Shown here piece after piece: positions 24,137 to 37,121 of a stretch of DNA of 64,000 nucleotides. The stretch is from Halichoerus grypus (taxonomy: Eukaryota; Chordata; Mammalia; Carnivora; Phocidae). Position 1 is the first letter of the stretch; each line of letters begins with the position of its first letter. Below the pieces are notes generated by a model. The model had not been told where the DNA came from. It did no database searches and saw nothing but the letters and a program-made list of their open reading frames with translations. Both the position numbers and the translations under genes were made by a program. Where the stretch lies: positions 165,074,437 through 165,138,436 of the forward strand of contig NC_135715.1 in NCBI RefSeq assembly GCF_964656455.1, read 5' to 3'.

Positions 24137-25648
24137 CTAATTTAAAGTTAAGTGTCATACCATATGCCAAGAGAGCCTTTGGTAACTGTGGAATAAGAAG
24201 AAAAGTTTGTATGGTAAGAGGTGAGAATACTAAGAGGGATGAAGGAATACATGGCCCATCAGCACCTAGAACATTGCTGGACAGAAGGTAGAGGGGCAGT
24301 CAGGATTTGTGTCAGGAGAGAGAAAATAGTGTGGCAAGGTGGAAAGTATGCTTTAGGTTATAGCTAAATGTTTCAATTTGCATTCTAATTCTGCCTCTTG
24401 GAGAAATAATGGCACTATCTGAGCCTCAGCTTATCAAATGGTACACGGAGAACCAGCCGAGTGGCAGTGTGGGGGAGACCGGCATGTGGAACAGACCCGT
24501 AACAGGTGTTCGGTTCCTCCAACAAAGTGCACTTTCTACTTCCTGACTCTTCATAATCTCTTGCCCAATATTCTGTCATAAATTGATTCTGGACTTGCCT
24601 GGTGTAAGCATTTCTAAACAGTCTCTTGTTTTCTATCTTTCTATTCATGGAAGCACTTGATTGAAAACTGTAGTAAGGTTCTATTTAAAAACCGCTCAAA
24701 ATTATCACGGCTTCACTTACAAAATTGTGTATGCTGAAACAATGTAAATTTTGACCTATCTTTTTTCATCACCTAAAACCTACAAAGGGCTATTTTTAAA
24801 GGTCTAATATTGTGAAACTTAAAAAATATAAGGTTGCTGGGGCATGGATTGTTTTACTGTAAGGGGGTTTTGAAGATAACTACAGTTTCTTCCTTGAAAT
24901 GCTAAACTTAAAAAAATGAATTATTTTTGAAAGAATCCTTCCCAAATGGGCATTTTTCTGTTTCTTTGATAGAATATATATTAGATGTATTTTCACTTCT
25001 TTGTTTTAACATACAAGGTTGTTTGCTTGCTGGACCAGCAGTGAAATAGGCATCGTGGGTCTTTTTGTGCTGTGGGCTCTAATTTCGGCTCCCAGTGAAA
25101 CTATGTCATCCCAGCTCTTTTGCTTTTTAATATGTTATAGCCAGAATAAGAAATAACCAAAATTATTAGCATTTTAGGTAAATCAAGAGTTAATAACCTT
25201 GAATAAGACTTGAAATCTTCTCTAGCCAAGTGTAAGAGATGCCCCGCCTTTAAAATAATGATTTCAGACTCAGTGAGTCTTTTGCCTTGTGTCCTTAATG
25301 CTGGCCACTTTCCAGGTGGTTAAGAGGATCAGGAATCGGAGGTCTGGAAAATAAGGGGTATTATTTTACTTTATAACAGAATAACTTTAGAAACATAGCT
25401 ATCAGTCTGATACATACTCTGTAATTTATAGTTTGCACAAAATTTTACCACTTACAGATGAAGACCCTGAAATTCAGTAATAGACTCTTTTGCCCAAGGT
25501 GACTCTGCTATGTTTTGAGTCCTAGAACCTAGAATTTCCAGCTCATAGCTCTTGTCATTTTCCTTTACCAGTATGGAGTGTATTTCCTAGGGGGCTCTTA
25601 TGTATGTGACTATAGATTATGTGCTTGGAATTATTAAGCTGTACACTG
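24137..25648. other. intron with weak MIR remnants
   Basis: 24390-24450 (CTAATTCTGCCTCTTGGAG, TATCTGAGCCTCAGCTTATC) looks like sense MIR. 25440-25550 (TTACAGATGAAGACCCTGAA, TTTTGCCCAAGGTGACTC) looks like antisense MIR. The rest is unrecognised. Confidence 0.5.
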
Positions 25649-25890
25649 TGTAATCAATCTTTTATTTTATTTATTTTTAAAGATTTTATTTATTTAGAGA
25701 GGGCTTGTGTGCACAAGTCAGGGGAGGGGCAGAGGGAGAGGGAGAGAGAGAACCTCAAGCAGGCTCCGCACTGAGCACAGAGCCCAATGCGGGTCCATCT
25801 CACAACCCCGAGATCATGACCTGAGCTGAAATCAAAAGTTGGAGGCTTAACTGACTGAGCCACCCAGGTACCCCTGTAATAAATCTTTTA
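25649..25890 (-). mobile_element. Can-SINE, antisense
   Basis: 16-bp duplication with one mismatch: TGTAATCAATCTTTTA at 25649-25664 and TGTAATAAATCTTTTA at 25875-25890. Full-length body. Confidence 0.95.
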
Positions 25891-26227
25891 AGTTATTTAA
25901 ATAGTAAAGATTAAATAGAAGGAAAAGTGAGTGTATCAGAAATTTGATGAGGATTCTGGGACTAAGAATGTAGATTTCAAGGTATTAAATACCAGACTTG
26001 ATTCCCATAAGGTTTCCTCTCCTGACTTGGTAGAGCCAGGCGGCTTGCAGAGCAAGAAGGGCTATCAAACCTACCAGCTCTTACATTTGCAGGTGGGTAT
26101 ATTTGCAACCATAGGCTTCTAGCAACAATGGTTTAGATCTGGTTTTCACTTCCAGAACTATCAGCCAAAGGATAAAAATTTTAACTCAGATGGATGAAGT
26201 TAGCAAGACTTGGGATTCAGGCAAAAA
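25891..26227. other. intron, nothing recognised
   Basis: No repeat or exon is seen. Confidence 0.5.
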
Positions 26228-26435
26228 TGAATAATAATTGACTTACTGAGAACTTCCAGTGTGGGCCGCAGTTCAAAGTGCTTTATGTGAACTGACTCGT
26301 TTAATCCTCACTACAACCCAGGAGATGATGAACCCAGATGATGAAACCGAGGCACAGAGAATTAGATCTTGCATGTTAAGATCACACATCTAGTTAGTGG
26401 TAGCCTGGGATTTAATCAATATATTAGCTCTAGAG
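26228..26435 (-). repeat. MIR, antisense
   Basis: TTTAATCCTCACTACAACCC, GAAACCGAGGCACAGAGAAT and AGATCACACATCTAGTTAG appear in reversed MIR order. Confidence 0.85.
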
Positions 26436-28655
26436 TTGCATGGTCTCTCTAAAGAGGCAGCCCCATCTAGGTGCAAGGAAATCCAGGTTTTCGTCCAGCT
26501 TGTCCTCTCCTTGGGAGAGAGTTTGGTATCTCTAGGGGCAACACAGACTCAACATTGATTCCTAGGAGGGGCTAGCCTAGTTGGGTGTTGACATAAAGTG
26601 GATTATCACATTAAGAAGGGTTAGACTTAAAAGTTTCGAGTTCTCTCACAAGACTGCATCGTTTCTTTCCCCCAAGTTAACATATGCCACTCAGAGGCCA
26701 CCAGGCTCCTTGGAATTTCTTATCAAGGCTCTAGATAAGCCATGCATTATTTTCCATCACTACAGTCTCTATAGACAAAAGGCAATCTTTATGTTCCTAG
26801 TTATTCCTTGTCATATTTGAGCAAGTTTTGCAGAGGAAAGGGCTTCTGGGGAGGAATGAGTTACCACGTGCTGACTCTGGAGAAGGCAGGATGATGGGGG
26901 GAATAAATGGGGAACAGGCTGGGGATGCGAGCAGTAGCAACTTCAGCTGAAAAGTAAGATGTGGTGGTCTTAAGCCTCTGTTCCTGAGGTGCAGCAAGTG
27001 GTTGGTGTTTTTTTGCTAGGTAGAGGAGAACCTCAATTTGGCAGTCTTTTTCCAGGGCTCTTCCACTGGCTTACAATATAAGCCATCATGCACCTTAATA
27101 TTCCTATGTTCCCACTCTCTGGTCTTCACTCTATCAGACTTTTCCTCAGTTAGAGCTTGACGTCCATGTCTGCATGTCCAGGTAAACAGGCTACCTTCAT
27201 TTGAATTTTACCTTCTATTGTTGCAGATTCAATCTTCTTATTTTTATGAGTGTTTGCTGTTGGAAGGATAAAGCCTTCTATGCTTTCCAATCAACTGGAA
27301 AAAATTTTAATTTTTCTGTTGCTGACAAGACAGTTAATTTTTTAACAGGTGCATAGTTACGACTCAGCTTTGTCTTCACGGAATGAGAAAAATCTTGTTT
27401 TCCAGTTAGCCATACTTGTATTTTGACACTGAACAGTAAGCATTTGCCTAAATTAATGATTCACTAAACCTAGACGTATATAAACAAAAGAGGGTGGGTT
27501 GGCTGAAATAATTTTCTAAAATGTAAGAAAGTGTTCAGAGGATATGAGAAACATTGTGGGATTGTACATTACCTGGCAATAAAAGGAGATTCACACCTAT
27601 TTAAGGACTTTTTGCTTTTCAACATCGACATAGTTAGAAATAAATGCAGGGCTATTTTTTTTTTTTTTTTAACAAGAAGAAAGCATATTGAAAGCTTTCA
27701 CAGTTGATAAAGTCATGACATTCTAGGTGACAAATGGCAGTCAGATCCTTGCCTGATGGGATTTACTGTATGGAGTTTTACCAGAAGCGTCATTTGAAAG
27801 TGTGCTTTCTTAGGGGGATTTTGTCTGAATGTCCAGTGTTGTGTATTTTCAAGTCATAATTTCATGCTTGTGTTTGGTCTCACTGATATAAAAATGCAAA
27901 CATGCTTTTCAGTTTGTAGGTGTCTTTAAACTTTGCACAGGTGTCCTTTATTTCATGCTCGACTTTATTCGAGCCCTTAATATCTAAGCTGGGAGGAGAT
28001 GGTGATCATAGAGCACAGGTCTATAGGGCAGTGATCACTGTGCAGCCTGCTTGGAATTCCTTCACTTCTAGATCTGTTTTCCAATCGAAATAAGGGTATG
28101 AAGAGAATGGGGAAGAAGAGATAAAAAAGGTAGGTTTCCTCTTTTTTTTTTTTCATTGCCTAGTTCGTTTTAAATTACTTTCCCAATAGTATTTAGAAAA
28201 GTAAAGGGCTCAATAAAGTCCTCTGCTTTTCAGATATTACTTCTTAAAGTAGATGTTAGCATGCATTGAGCACCTACCAAGTTTCAAGTATATTTGAGGA
28301 ATAAAGATCTTTTCTTATTTCTGAGAAGTCAGCAACAGCATAAGACTTGTGACAAAGCACCTTAGTAGCTCAATGGATCATTCTCTCAACTTTTCTCTCT
28401 GAGATCACTGGCAAAGTTCAGTCTTATTGATTTCCATCCAAAAGCTGACGTTCATTAGAATGGCAGCTTGCCATGACAAAGTAATGGATATCCCACGTTA
28501 CTTCTTCATCCTCAATACTGAATTTACAGACCTGTTGTTACTGAACTGTCATATAAAAAGCAGCTAATGGAGGATGTTTAGTTTCCTTTTAATTGTCAGA
28601 AATTTTTATATTTCTGAGGCATAGAAGAGTAGCTGTTACATCGAAAGCAATTTTC
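26436..28655. other. intron, nothing recognised
   Basis: Unique-looking intron with T-runs near 27655-27671 and 28142-28153. No exon, RNA gene or clear repeat. Confidence 0.5.
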
Positions 28656-28900
28656 CAAAGGAAATATTTTATTGTTTTTGTAAAAACAATACTGCTTATT
28701 ATAAAATTCAAAGTCAGTACAAGAAAGTACAGAGGAAAAAGTTGAAAATTACCATTCAGAAGTCGCCATTATTAACATTTGTAAACTTAATTCAGAGAAT
28801 TGAACAATGAAGAACATTGTTTAGAGTGATTAAAAAAAAAGAACATTTTGAATAGATTGTATATTAGAATGAAGAAGAAATTAACATATTTATCCTTCTT
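28656..28900. repeat. possible ancient LINE 3' fragment
   Basis: AGTACAGAGGAAAAAGTTGA followed by ATTACCATTCAGAAGTCGCC resembles a common old interspersed repeat of mammals (LINE 3' end). Family not determined. Confidence 0.35.
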
Positions 28901-31900
28901 CCATTTTCTTCCTTACCTGTTAGTTATAATATTCTTTTTACATTGTCAAGGTTTGTAACATTTGTATTTTGTTCAATCCTTACAATTCCCATAACTTAAA
29001 CTTAAGGGGTTCGGTGTCCAACTTGAGTCCTTTTTTTACCATGGCTCTTCCATTCCTCCTGAATTATTTGTATTTTGCTTGACTGGAATTAACTGAAAAG
29101 TTTGTTGTTCAAGATAGATTTTTGAGTGTTGTAGCTCATGAATTCTTGAATGCACAAAAATGTTTGTTTATTGCCATATTTATACTTGAAGAATAACTTG
29201 GCTAGATATAAAATTTTTGGAGCATACTTCCCCCAGGACTGTGTGGGGATGGCCCCACTGCCCCTGGAGATTGAGAATTGCTGTGCGTGAGTCAGAGGCA
29301 ATCTCGTTTTCTCTCTTTAGAGAGATTGCTTCTTCTGGCTTAACATGATTATATGATTTTTCCATATCAGTAGCTTCCCCAAGATTAATTACACTATTCA
29401 GTATTAATGGTGCTTTATAAAGTTTTCCAGGAACATGGTTTGTTTGAGCTGCAAATTCAAGGCTTTCTTTGATTTTAGGAAATTTATGTTCCATTTGTGT
29501 CTATTTTTTCTCTTCCATGTTATTTATTCTCTTCTTCAGGAATAATAACAATGTGTATAGGTGATCTTCTATATCTGTCATCTCTATAAATGTTTATTAT
29601 TGATTCCTGACTGTGTTTTTTCTTTTTCTGTTTCCAGCTTGCTTTGCATCTTTAGAACACTTACTTTTTATTTCATTTTTTTCCTCCTGAGCTTTGCCAC
29701 CTTCCTTTTTATCTTATTCTATTCTTTTATGATGTTTCTTTGAGCTTTTAAAAAAGAGGTCATGTCTTTAATTTCTTTGAGGTCATAGGGAAGTATTTAT
29801 GTGAGCATTTCCTCTGTTTCCTTGTGATGTATGTCCTTCATCTCCCCTGGCTTTGGTACTTTCCTTCTTTCTTTTCTTCTTTCGTTTCTATGCTCTAGTC
29901 CCCTGTTCTTTTCTTTTTGGTTATGATGACTCCATGTCTGGGACCAGCTGTTTGCTGAAGCATTGTGTGGGAGGTGAGGGAGTGGCAACAGGGAGGGAAC
30001 AGTGAGCCCAGGGCCCCACAGCTTGTTTAGGTTTGTTGCCCTGTTCACTCTTCACAGTCTGTTCCTCTCCGGGGGAGAGGCCATCTTACTGGGGGCATGA
30101 GGGGATCAGTGGAGCTCATTGCAGAGCTCCTGGGAGCTCTATGTGTTGAACAGAAGTTTGCCCTGTCACCTTCCTTTGCCTCCTTTACTTCACATCTGAA
30201 TGGTCCTTCGACCAGTTCAGATTCTGGGGAGATATGTGTTGGCTCAGAGTTTTCAGTATTTAGCTTCATGGTTTTTGGTAACTTGAAATTAAGACCATTT
30301 CTCATTGTAGGGAACGTGGGGTAGTTTTTTGTTCCTCCATTTCTTTATTCTTCTGTTGCTGTGTGTGAGGGGTTTATAATCTGGGTAAGGAATAGGACAT
30401 GGAAAAAAAAAACAATGACAGGCTTAAGATAGAAAACGAGAGGGAGGGAAACATTTTCAGTTCTTGGAAGTATTTTGACCATTATGCATTTCTCTTAGGT
30501 ATTGTTATCATGGCAGTAGCCTTGGATTTGTAGAAGGGATGAGTCAGTAACAATGAGGAGCTATTAACTAGGAACCTTCACTGAGTTATCCAATGCTAGG
30601 TGGAGATGACTGGGGTTGGGCCGTTTGGATCGTTGCTTCAGTGACATTTTTAGACTCCTGTGGTAAATTTTACCTGTGGTAAAATTTGGGCAATTCTAAA
30701 AAATAATCCAATGCCTAGAATGCAGATAAAGAGCTAAAGAGAACTGATATCCATGTGCTTGTTATCTGAGGTTATGGGATTAAAAAATTAGAATTATCTT
30801 TCATTTTTAAAACAATCTCTTTAATATCTTCTTAAAGAATAAGCAAACTAAAATTATTTTTTAGTTAAGAATTATAGGATGACCAGGCGTAAGGCACAGA
30901 AAAAAGGAAAAAAAGCCTCATTATGCTATTACTTCACTCATCCTTTCTGATTTTGGATTGTAGTTTAGTGTGTGTATTCAAATTATTAGTCATCTCAAAA
31001 ATATCCTCTGGTTTTAGATATTATTAGTCATCTGGAAGGCTAAATGCCATTACATGGCCTCAGGATTTTTAAAATTGTGCATAAAAATAGAGCAATTTAT
31101 AATAATGATCTGACCCTCTGAGCATGCAGAATAACCTATTTCAGAATTATTAGATGTTCTAAATATTCTAGTACTGTACTATATTTTCTTTGATGAAAAA
31201 ATAAGAACTCTGAAAAAGATTTTATCCTGTTGAGCAAAAAAGTGTCTACAAGTGGCTTTATAATATGAGTGTACTTTGGTACAGTGTGACACTGGTCTTG
31301 CTTTTCCTTAGATCCACTGTTGGTGTTATTGCTCATGAATTCCGCCTTCCTGTGTGCAAATAAATTTCTTGAACTGTAGGAGAAGGTGGGAGTGAGAAAG
31401 GGAAGATGTTTGTTGGCATTGTTAATTCAGAATTCAGAAGTACGTTTTAAAATAACTATCAAAACAACTGAGATTGATTTTTTTTCCCAGCCATGGTAGT
31501 TTTGATGATTGAAAGCCAGTATTTGTTTTTTTTTTTTTTTAAATCAGATTTAAATTTGTAGATTATTCCAGTGAAGGGCATGGGATGGTATCACTTACCA
31601 TGTTCTTTGAAACCAGTTACCAGCCATGGCAGCTCCCTGTGGGGTCTACTTAACCTTGTGCCACACACATCCTTCTCTGTCCTTATGTAGCTCCACAGAA
31701 AATCAGTGCATGGGAGGATTTTGTTTGTCTCATGCCTTTAATCTTCTGTTCCATTAGCTGTCTAGTTCGAGGGTTAAATATTTTGGTAATAAAGTCATAG
31801 ATAGTTCAAATCCTGTCTGCTCTATTACGGTTTGTTATATTTCTGAACTTTTCCGTACTTTGGTGTTCTCCAAGAACTTCTTTTCCCTTTCTAAATTTTA

Positions 31901-32342
31901 CTCTTTTAATAGAAATGGACTCCTACACGAACACTGGAGTCTAAAAATGGCCTAATAAGCCTGCTATTTTTAGGGAAGGAGAAAGTTGCCTTTTGTTCTC
32001 TCTGTGCTTTTTACTTCCCACATGTTCTTTAGACTTTTTTCCCCTCTGGTCTTGGTAGTGAGAGCTTTCTAATTCCAGATGCCTTTTCCTTGGTTATTTC
32101 TGGCTCCATTTGTCTCATAGTCAAAATTTTTAATGTCAGAATTGGACTGGGCTCTTCTATTTCTATTGACAGATATTTTGGATTCCTTTTCCTCTAATTT
32201 ATTAAAATTATGAAATATCATACGTAAAAGAGTAGAAACATGTTTTTACAGTTTAAGGAATAATAATGAAATGGACATTCATATATACTCAGCATGCAGG
32301 TTGAAAAACAGAACATTCCTAGTGTCTAAGCTTGTGTAGGAG
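28901..32342. other. intron, mostly unrecognised; T-rich 29500-29900
   Basis: Pyrimidine-rich sequence at 29480-29900 and 31830-32110 could be decayed antisense L1, but no diagnostic text was found. Open frames of 60-104 codons in this stretch have no support. Confidence 0.4.
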
Positions 32343-32360
32343 ATTTGGGAGTTGTTTTTT

Positions 32361-32380
32361 GTTTGTTTGTTTGTTTGTTT
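32361..32380. repeat. (GTTT)5 microsatellite
   Basis: Five GTTT units following a T-run, seen directly. Confidence 0.9.
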
Positions 32381-32906
32381 ACCAAAAAACAAGACCAAAG
32401 ACAAACCCAGAAAAATAGTAATAAGTAATGACAATAGAATTTTCAGAAGAAAATGAAAATGCAGATGCAGGTTTATTCCTTGCATTCCATAAAAAAAAGA
32501 AAGCTGTGTAGGATTGTAAGTAGGATTAGTACGGAAAGGGTTCAGCTATTCATGCTGAGTTACTGAAATTAGAAATAGAGTAAAATGAAGATTTCAAACA
32601 TATACAATGAAAATATTCAGTGGACTGACATCCAGCATACCTTTGTCTGATGGTCTAAGGAGTGATTAAAAATTTCCTATATTGGTCCCTCAACTAGAGA
32701 ACACACGACTTCTTTTACCTCATTGACTCCTGGTCTTTGAGGATACATACTAGTAGCATTTCCATGTCTTACAATTTGTTATAGAGAGCCCATTAAGAAA
32801 TTATGCGTACACACACACACACACCTTTCATAAATCTCCAGGTAGCAGTTGAAATAGTAAAGAGGTGTGCTCTTAGGGTAATCTTACTATCACATCTCTT
32901 CTCATC
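32381..32906. other. intron with a short (CA)n
   Basis: Unique-looking sequence with a short CA repeat at 32807-32824. Nothing else is recognised. Confidence 0.5.
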
Positions 32907-33142
32907 TTCCTTCCTTCCTTCCTCCCTTCCTCCCTTCCTTCCTTCCTTCTTTCCTCTCTGAGAGGCAGAGAATGTGAGCAGCAGTTCGGGGGGCAGTGGA
33001 GAAGGGCAGAGGGAGGATCTTAAGCAGACTCCATACCCAGTGTGGAGCCTGACTGAGGGCTCAATCTCACGACCCTGAGATCATGACCTGAAACAAAATC
33101 AGGAGTCCCGACGTCTAATCGACTGAGCCACCCAGACATCCC
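32907..33142 (-). mobile_element. Can-SINE, antisense, with a (CCTT)n expansion next to it
   Basis: The SINE body is about 32956-33142 (AAGCAGACTCCATACCCAGT, TGACTGAGCCACCCAGACA read with small differences). Its tail position is taken by a CCTT/CCTC microsatellite at 32907-32955. No clear target duplication. Confidence 0.85.
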
Positions 33143-34406
33143 CTTTCTTCTTTCAGCCATACATTCCCACTCTTCATGGGCAGACTGCCTGGGATTGGCT
33201 TTTGACTTCATGGATACTTACCTAAAGATAGAGACAGAAAGTAACCTGAGTCTCAGTTTTCTTGCTGCCATGTATTGTCTCAGGCCTCACCTTCCTTACC
33301 TGGGGATGAGGTCTGCTTGTAGGACCCTCAGTTCCTGTGGATTCCTCAGACTGGAGTGTGATGTACTATCTTGTCTTGTCTTTTATTTCTTCTGAACTTC
33401 CTGGCTTGTGGACTCATCATCGACAGAACTTTGTTAGGATACCTCTTCTGTGTAAGTGATAATATAAAAAAACTGTGGATACAACATGGCACCTGTCATT
33501 TCTATGGGATGGTAGTTTGGAGAGTCTCCTTTGCTTATCTGGTGTTCACATGCTGGTGTGATCTCTGGACTCTATGCATTTCAACTCCTGAATATTCTGT
33601 TGGCCCAGAGTTTGACTCTCCCAGAGTAGTAGCTTCTGGATTTTTCTCTGAATGTAGTCCACTCCATTTTCTACCCCTATTGTGAGTTACCAAACTTGGG
33701 TGTGAATCAGTTCATTTAGGATCTTTCTCCTTCCCTGTCATTTCCAACTCATGATTCTAGAACTTGCTATTGATACGTAGTGAATTTGCCACTATGGATC
33801 ACCGTTAATTGTTCGAATTTTCACGAGGTTCTAAAAATGTCTGGTTTTAAGATTAAACTAAATATAGCTTCTCTGAAAGGACCTAAATAGCATAGTTTCT
33901 CCCTTTTTCTGTGTCAGTCTCTCTGGGATTTGGCTGCTTCTAGAATCTTACAAAAGTTTTGCTTTTGATCCAAACATTGAAAGGTACTTTAATTGTGAAA
34001 GTAAGGTCGTCTACATGGACTTAACATTTTAAGACAATTTAATGAAAGTTGTCTGGCTAGAGGAAAAGCCCATTTATAGAAATTGTCTTAAAACTCTGTT
34101 GTTTTAGATATCTGTTGTTTTGCTTTTTTCTACCAGAGATTTGATTTTGGCACTGACACATTATATACATTAAGATGGAAAGAATATGTCTGCCTATAAA
34201 TTATTTAAAGTGACTTTTAAGACATATATTTAGAGACTCAAGTGTCAATAGATGATTTAAGTAGCTTTTAAGAGATAAAAATTCAGTTTTAGCTTTATGC
34301 AAAATGTCCAGACTGTATCGTTAGACTGGAATAGATTACTCACCTGTGATCACTATTTTATACATGTCCTTCAAAGTGACATGAAATGCCATCAAATTTG
34401 CTTATC
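33143..34406. other. intron, nothing recognised
   Basis: No repeat or exon is seen. A 104-codon open frame at 33371-33685 lacks coding features. Confidence 0.5.
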
Positions 34407-34631
34407 AAAAGCTACTCAAGGGCGCCTGGGTGGCTCAGTCGTTGAGCGTCTGCCTTCGGCTCAGGTCATGATCCCAGGGTCCTGGGATCGAGTCCCACAT
34501 CGGGCTCCCTGCTCGGCAGGAAGCCTGCTTCTCCCTCTTCCACTCCCCCTGCTTGTGTTCCTGCTCTCGCTATATCTCTCTCTGTCAAATAAATAAATAA
34601 AATCTTTAAAAAAAAAAAAAAGCTACTCAAG
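34407..34631 (+). mobile_element. Can-SINE, sense, young
   Basis: 14-bp perfect duplication AAAAGCTACTCAAG at 34407-34420 and 34618-34631. The body begins GGCGCCTGGGTGGCTCAGTC and ends in AAATAAATAAATAAAATC plus an A-run. The head and CCTGCTTGTGTTCC tail are of the bear/seal/mustelid type. Confidence 0.97.
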
Positions 34632-35954
34632 CAGGATACTTATTTTTCCCTGTTATCTTTGGTTTTCAGTATCTTTATGATAAAGCATGTTAATATGACT
34701 TTAAGTTTTTGAGTTATTTTTAGTTACAATCAAGTAATGGTTTTATAATTGTTATCTGATTTTTAGCACACCACTTAAATAGGTTGGTGTTAAAACAGAT
34801 ATAGCTTCAGCAGATCTTAAATATTAGCTCTTAGATTAGTTTCTGTGTAAAAGTTTTTTGTTCATTATTAATCTAATCTGTAGAGAAGTTTATCACTTTA
34901 CATCTTGGAAATTGAGGTGTTTTTTCTTTTTTGGTTGAGGTACATAGAACCATGTAGAATTAGAAAAAAACTGTAAAGAGGCTTTTTACAGTATGTATGG
35001 AATATGGATGGAACTTTTCTTTTAGCACCATTCTTGAAAATGTTAGCTGAAGTCATCCCACTACATGGCAGTTGATTATTTCACAAAGTGTGTACCGACT
35101 AGATGAGATGGGTGTGTTAATGATCCCCAACTCCCAGCTTAGCACAGGTATATTTTTAGGGTAGGGGATGATGGTAGTCATACTCATATTCACTATTTTA
35201 AATTTGGAAGTATCCTTAGAGATCCTATAACCCAACATTCATGTTTTTTGTAAGAAAACTTACCCAATACTGTTCTGCAATATTATTGTTCCACAATATT
35301 AGGGACTTCTCCAAGGTCTCAGAGACAATCAGTGTCAGTCAGGCTAGGAATTGGATCTCTGGATTCCTGTTTACCCATTCGTTCATTCATTGACATTAAT
35401 TCGTTCTACAACAAATACATCTGGGCGCTTGTTTAGTTCAGGCATTCTTTCATAACTGAGGATATAACCGTGAGCAAAGTAAAAAAGGCCAGGGTAGCAC
35501 TACAGTGACCTACACTGAATCTGAAAGTCCACACCAGTTGGAAGGAATCCCCTTTCCACAGAAGCTACAAATAGTTTTTCCGATAAATTCTATGCTCTTC
35601 AGAGGCCCGTTATCTTGCTATTATGTTGAAATGGTACATAATTTGGAAGTATGAACAATTCTCTGGCTAGAGCAATTAGCTGGGCTTTAGGAATTCATGT
35701 TTTTTTTGTCTTTTTTTTTTAACAATCAAAGGCCCAGTGGATCATTTTTTGATGCCATGAAGTATGGGATGAATTTGAAGATCATTTTTATAAGTGGTAA
35801 TTTAAAAAATGGGTGCTATTTTGTATAATAGTAATTTTTTACTTGAAGAAACCTTAAAAAGTTCTCGTTTTCCTCCTCTTCTTGTTGCTATTCTGTGTTC
35901 TTGTCTGCCATCTTGGTTTGATGTCATGGCAGAAGTATGTTTGTAGGTGCTATG
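34632..35954. other. intron with a weak MIR/L2 remnant
   Basis: 35300-35480 (TCCAAGGTCTCAGAGACAAT, CGTTCATTCATTGACATT) resembles MIR followed by L2, both diverged. The rest is unrecognised. Confidence 0.45.
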
Positions 35955-36085
35955 TTGTGATAGTTTCTTTCTTCTTTTTTGGGGGGGGCAGCAAAAGCAA
36001 GGTTTATTGAGCAATAGCAAAGTGATGGTACAAAGCTCCCAAGGAGGGAGGGGACCCGAGGGGGGTGCCCTTGTGATAGGTTCTT
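35955..36085 (-). mobile_element. short retro-inserted transcript end, resembling a retroviral LTR R region
   Basis: Imperfect duplication TTGTGATAGTTTCTT (35955-35969) and TTGTGATAGGTTCTT (36071-36085) bounds about 101 bp. Read on the minus strand the insert starts GGGCACCCCCCTCGGG, has a C/G-rich inverted segment (CCCTCCTTGGGAG), then CTCAATAAACCTTGCTTTTG, then C-rich sequence and a short A-tail (AAAAAAG). A polyadenylation signal 15-20 nt before the A-tail, a minus-strand A-tail and flanking duplication mean L1-type insertion of a polyadenylated RNA. The arrangement is like the R region of a gammaretrovirus-type LTR (inference). It has no coding content. Confidence 0.65.
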
Positions 36086-37121
36086 AAAAGCATGTACTAT
36101 TTAGGAAGGACTGTGGTTTTAATCTCTAAACATCCTCCTGTTATATGTATGAAGGATCCATTGCATAGAACGTTGTTTCCTGTTTAGTACAGAGAAATCT
36201 AGGATGACAGTTTCAAATGCCTTTTCCTTTATATGGCTGTGCGGCCCTGTGGTCATTATGTCCCATGGGACCTGCTCTGTGGCCCTGAGGCTCAGTTTAG
36301 CCAGCAGACACCCTCCAGCCTCAGGTTGGGGGAGCACCAGCCAGAAAAAGGGTTAGATTCCTCCCAGGTAGAGCAGAAAGAAGAAGAAACCGTACAAAAG
36401 ATCACTGTGGTTCTTCTACAAAAATCTTACTCTCCTTGAACTATTAAAAGAACATAAAATTGCAGAGTTCACACTAGCATTTGCATAGCGGATGTTAGGA
36501 CAAATATCTATAATTTACAGTAAAACCATTTAAAGAAATGAAAACATTTAGGTAAAAATTACATAGTCTTTTTAATCCTTTATTTGTCCCTCCACTGTTT
36601 TTTTCTCCCTCTCTCTTCAGCCAGTTAATTGAATGAGTGAAGGAAAGTTAAGGCTACAGGTTTTCATCTGTGGAAGGCCTTTTCTTAGTGTTTCTGCTGG
36701 GCTCTCGCTGTTCTCTCCTGCTGCTAACATTAATTACTTTGCAGATGGCTCTAATTGACCCAATAAAAGAACCTTATCTGTGTTCAGCCCTTCCCAGGCC
36801 TTACCGTCTCTGCAGCTTCTGAGGACACAGGATGTACTTACTGCACGCTTTCTGCTCTGACAGAAAACCGAGTTTGGCCTCCCAAGTTCTGAGTTCCTGA
36901 TTCTAGCGCACCCTTCTTTTCAGCTCTTTGCTGAACCCTGTGTCCTACCTGGGCCCAAATCTGCCTTTGTAACAGCACCACCACCATGACTGATGCCCTG
37001 GCCCTGCTGGACTTTTAGCGGAATATACCTCCCTGCTTGCACGGCCTGGTCCCTCTGTCTGTATGACCTGCTCTTTCCCCGCCTCTGTTTCCCTGACCGT
37101 ATTTGGTCACGAAGCTGCCTT
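36086..37121. other. intron, nothing recognised
   Basis: Some GC-richer text (36230-36340 and 36650-37110) but no exon signals or repeat matches. Confidence 0.5.

Noticed and set aside
33371..33685. 104-codon + strand open frame
   Set aside because: No similarity, no supporting splice or promoter signal; length is within chance for this composition.
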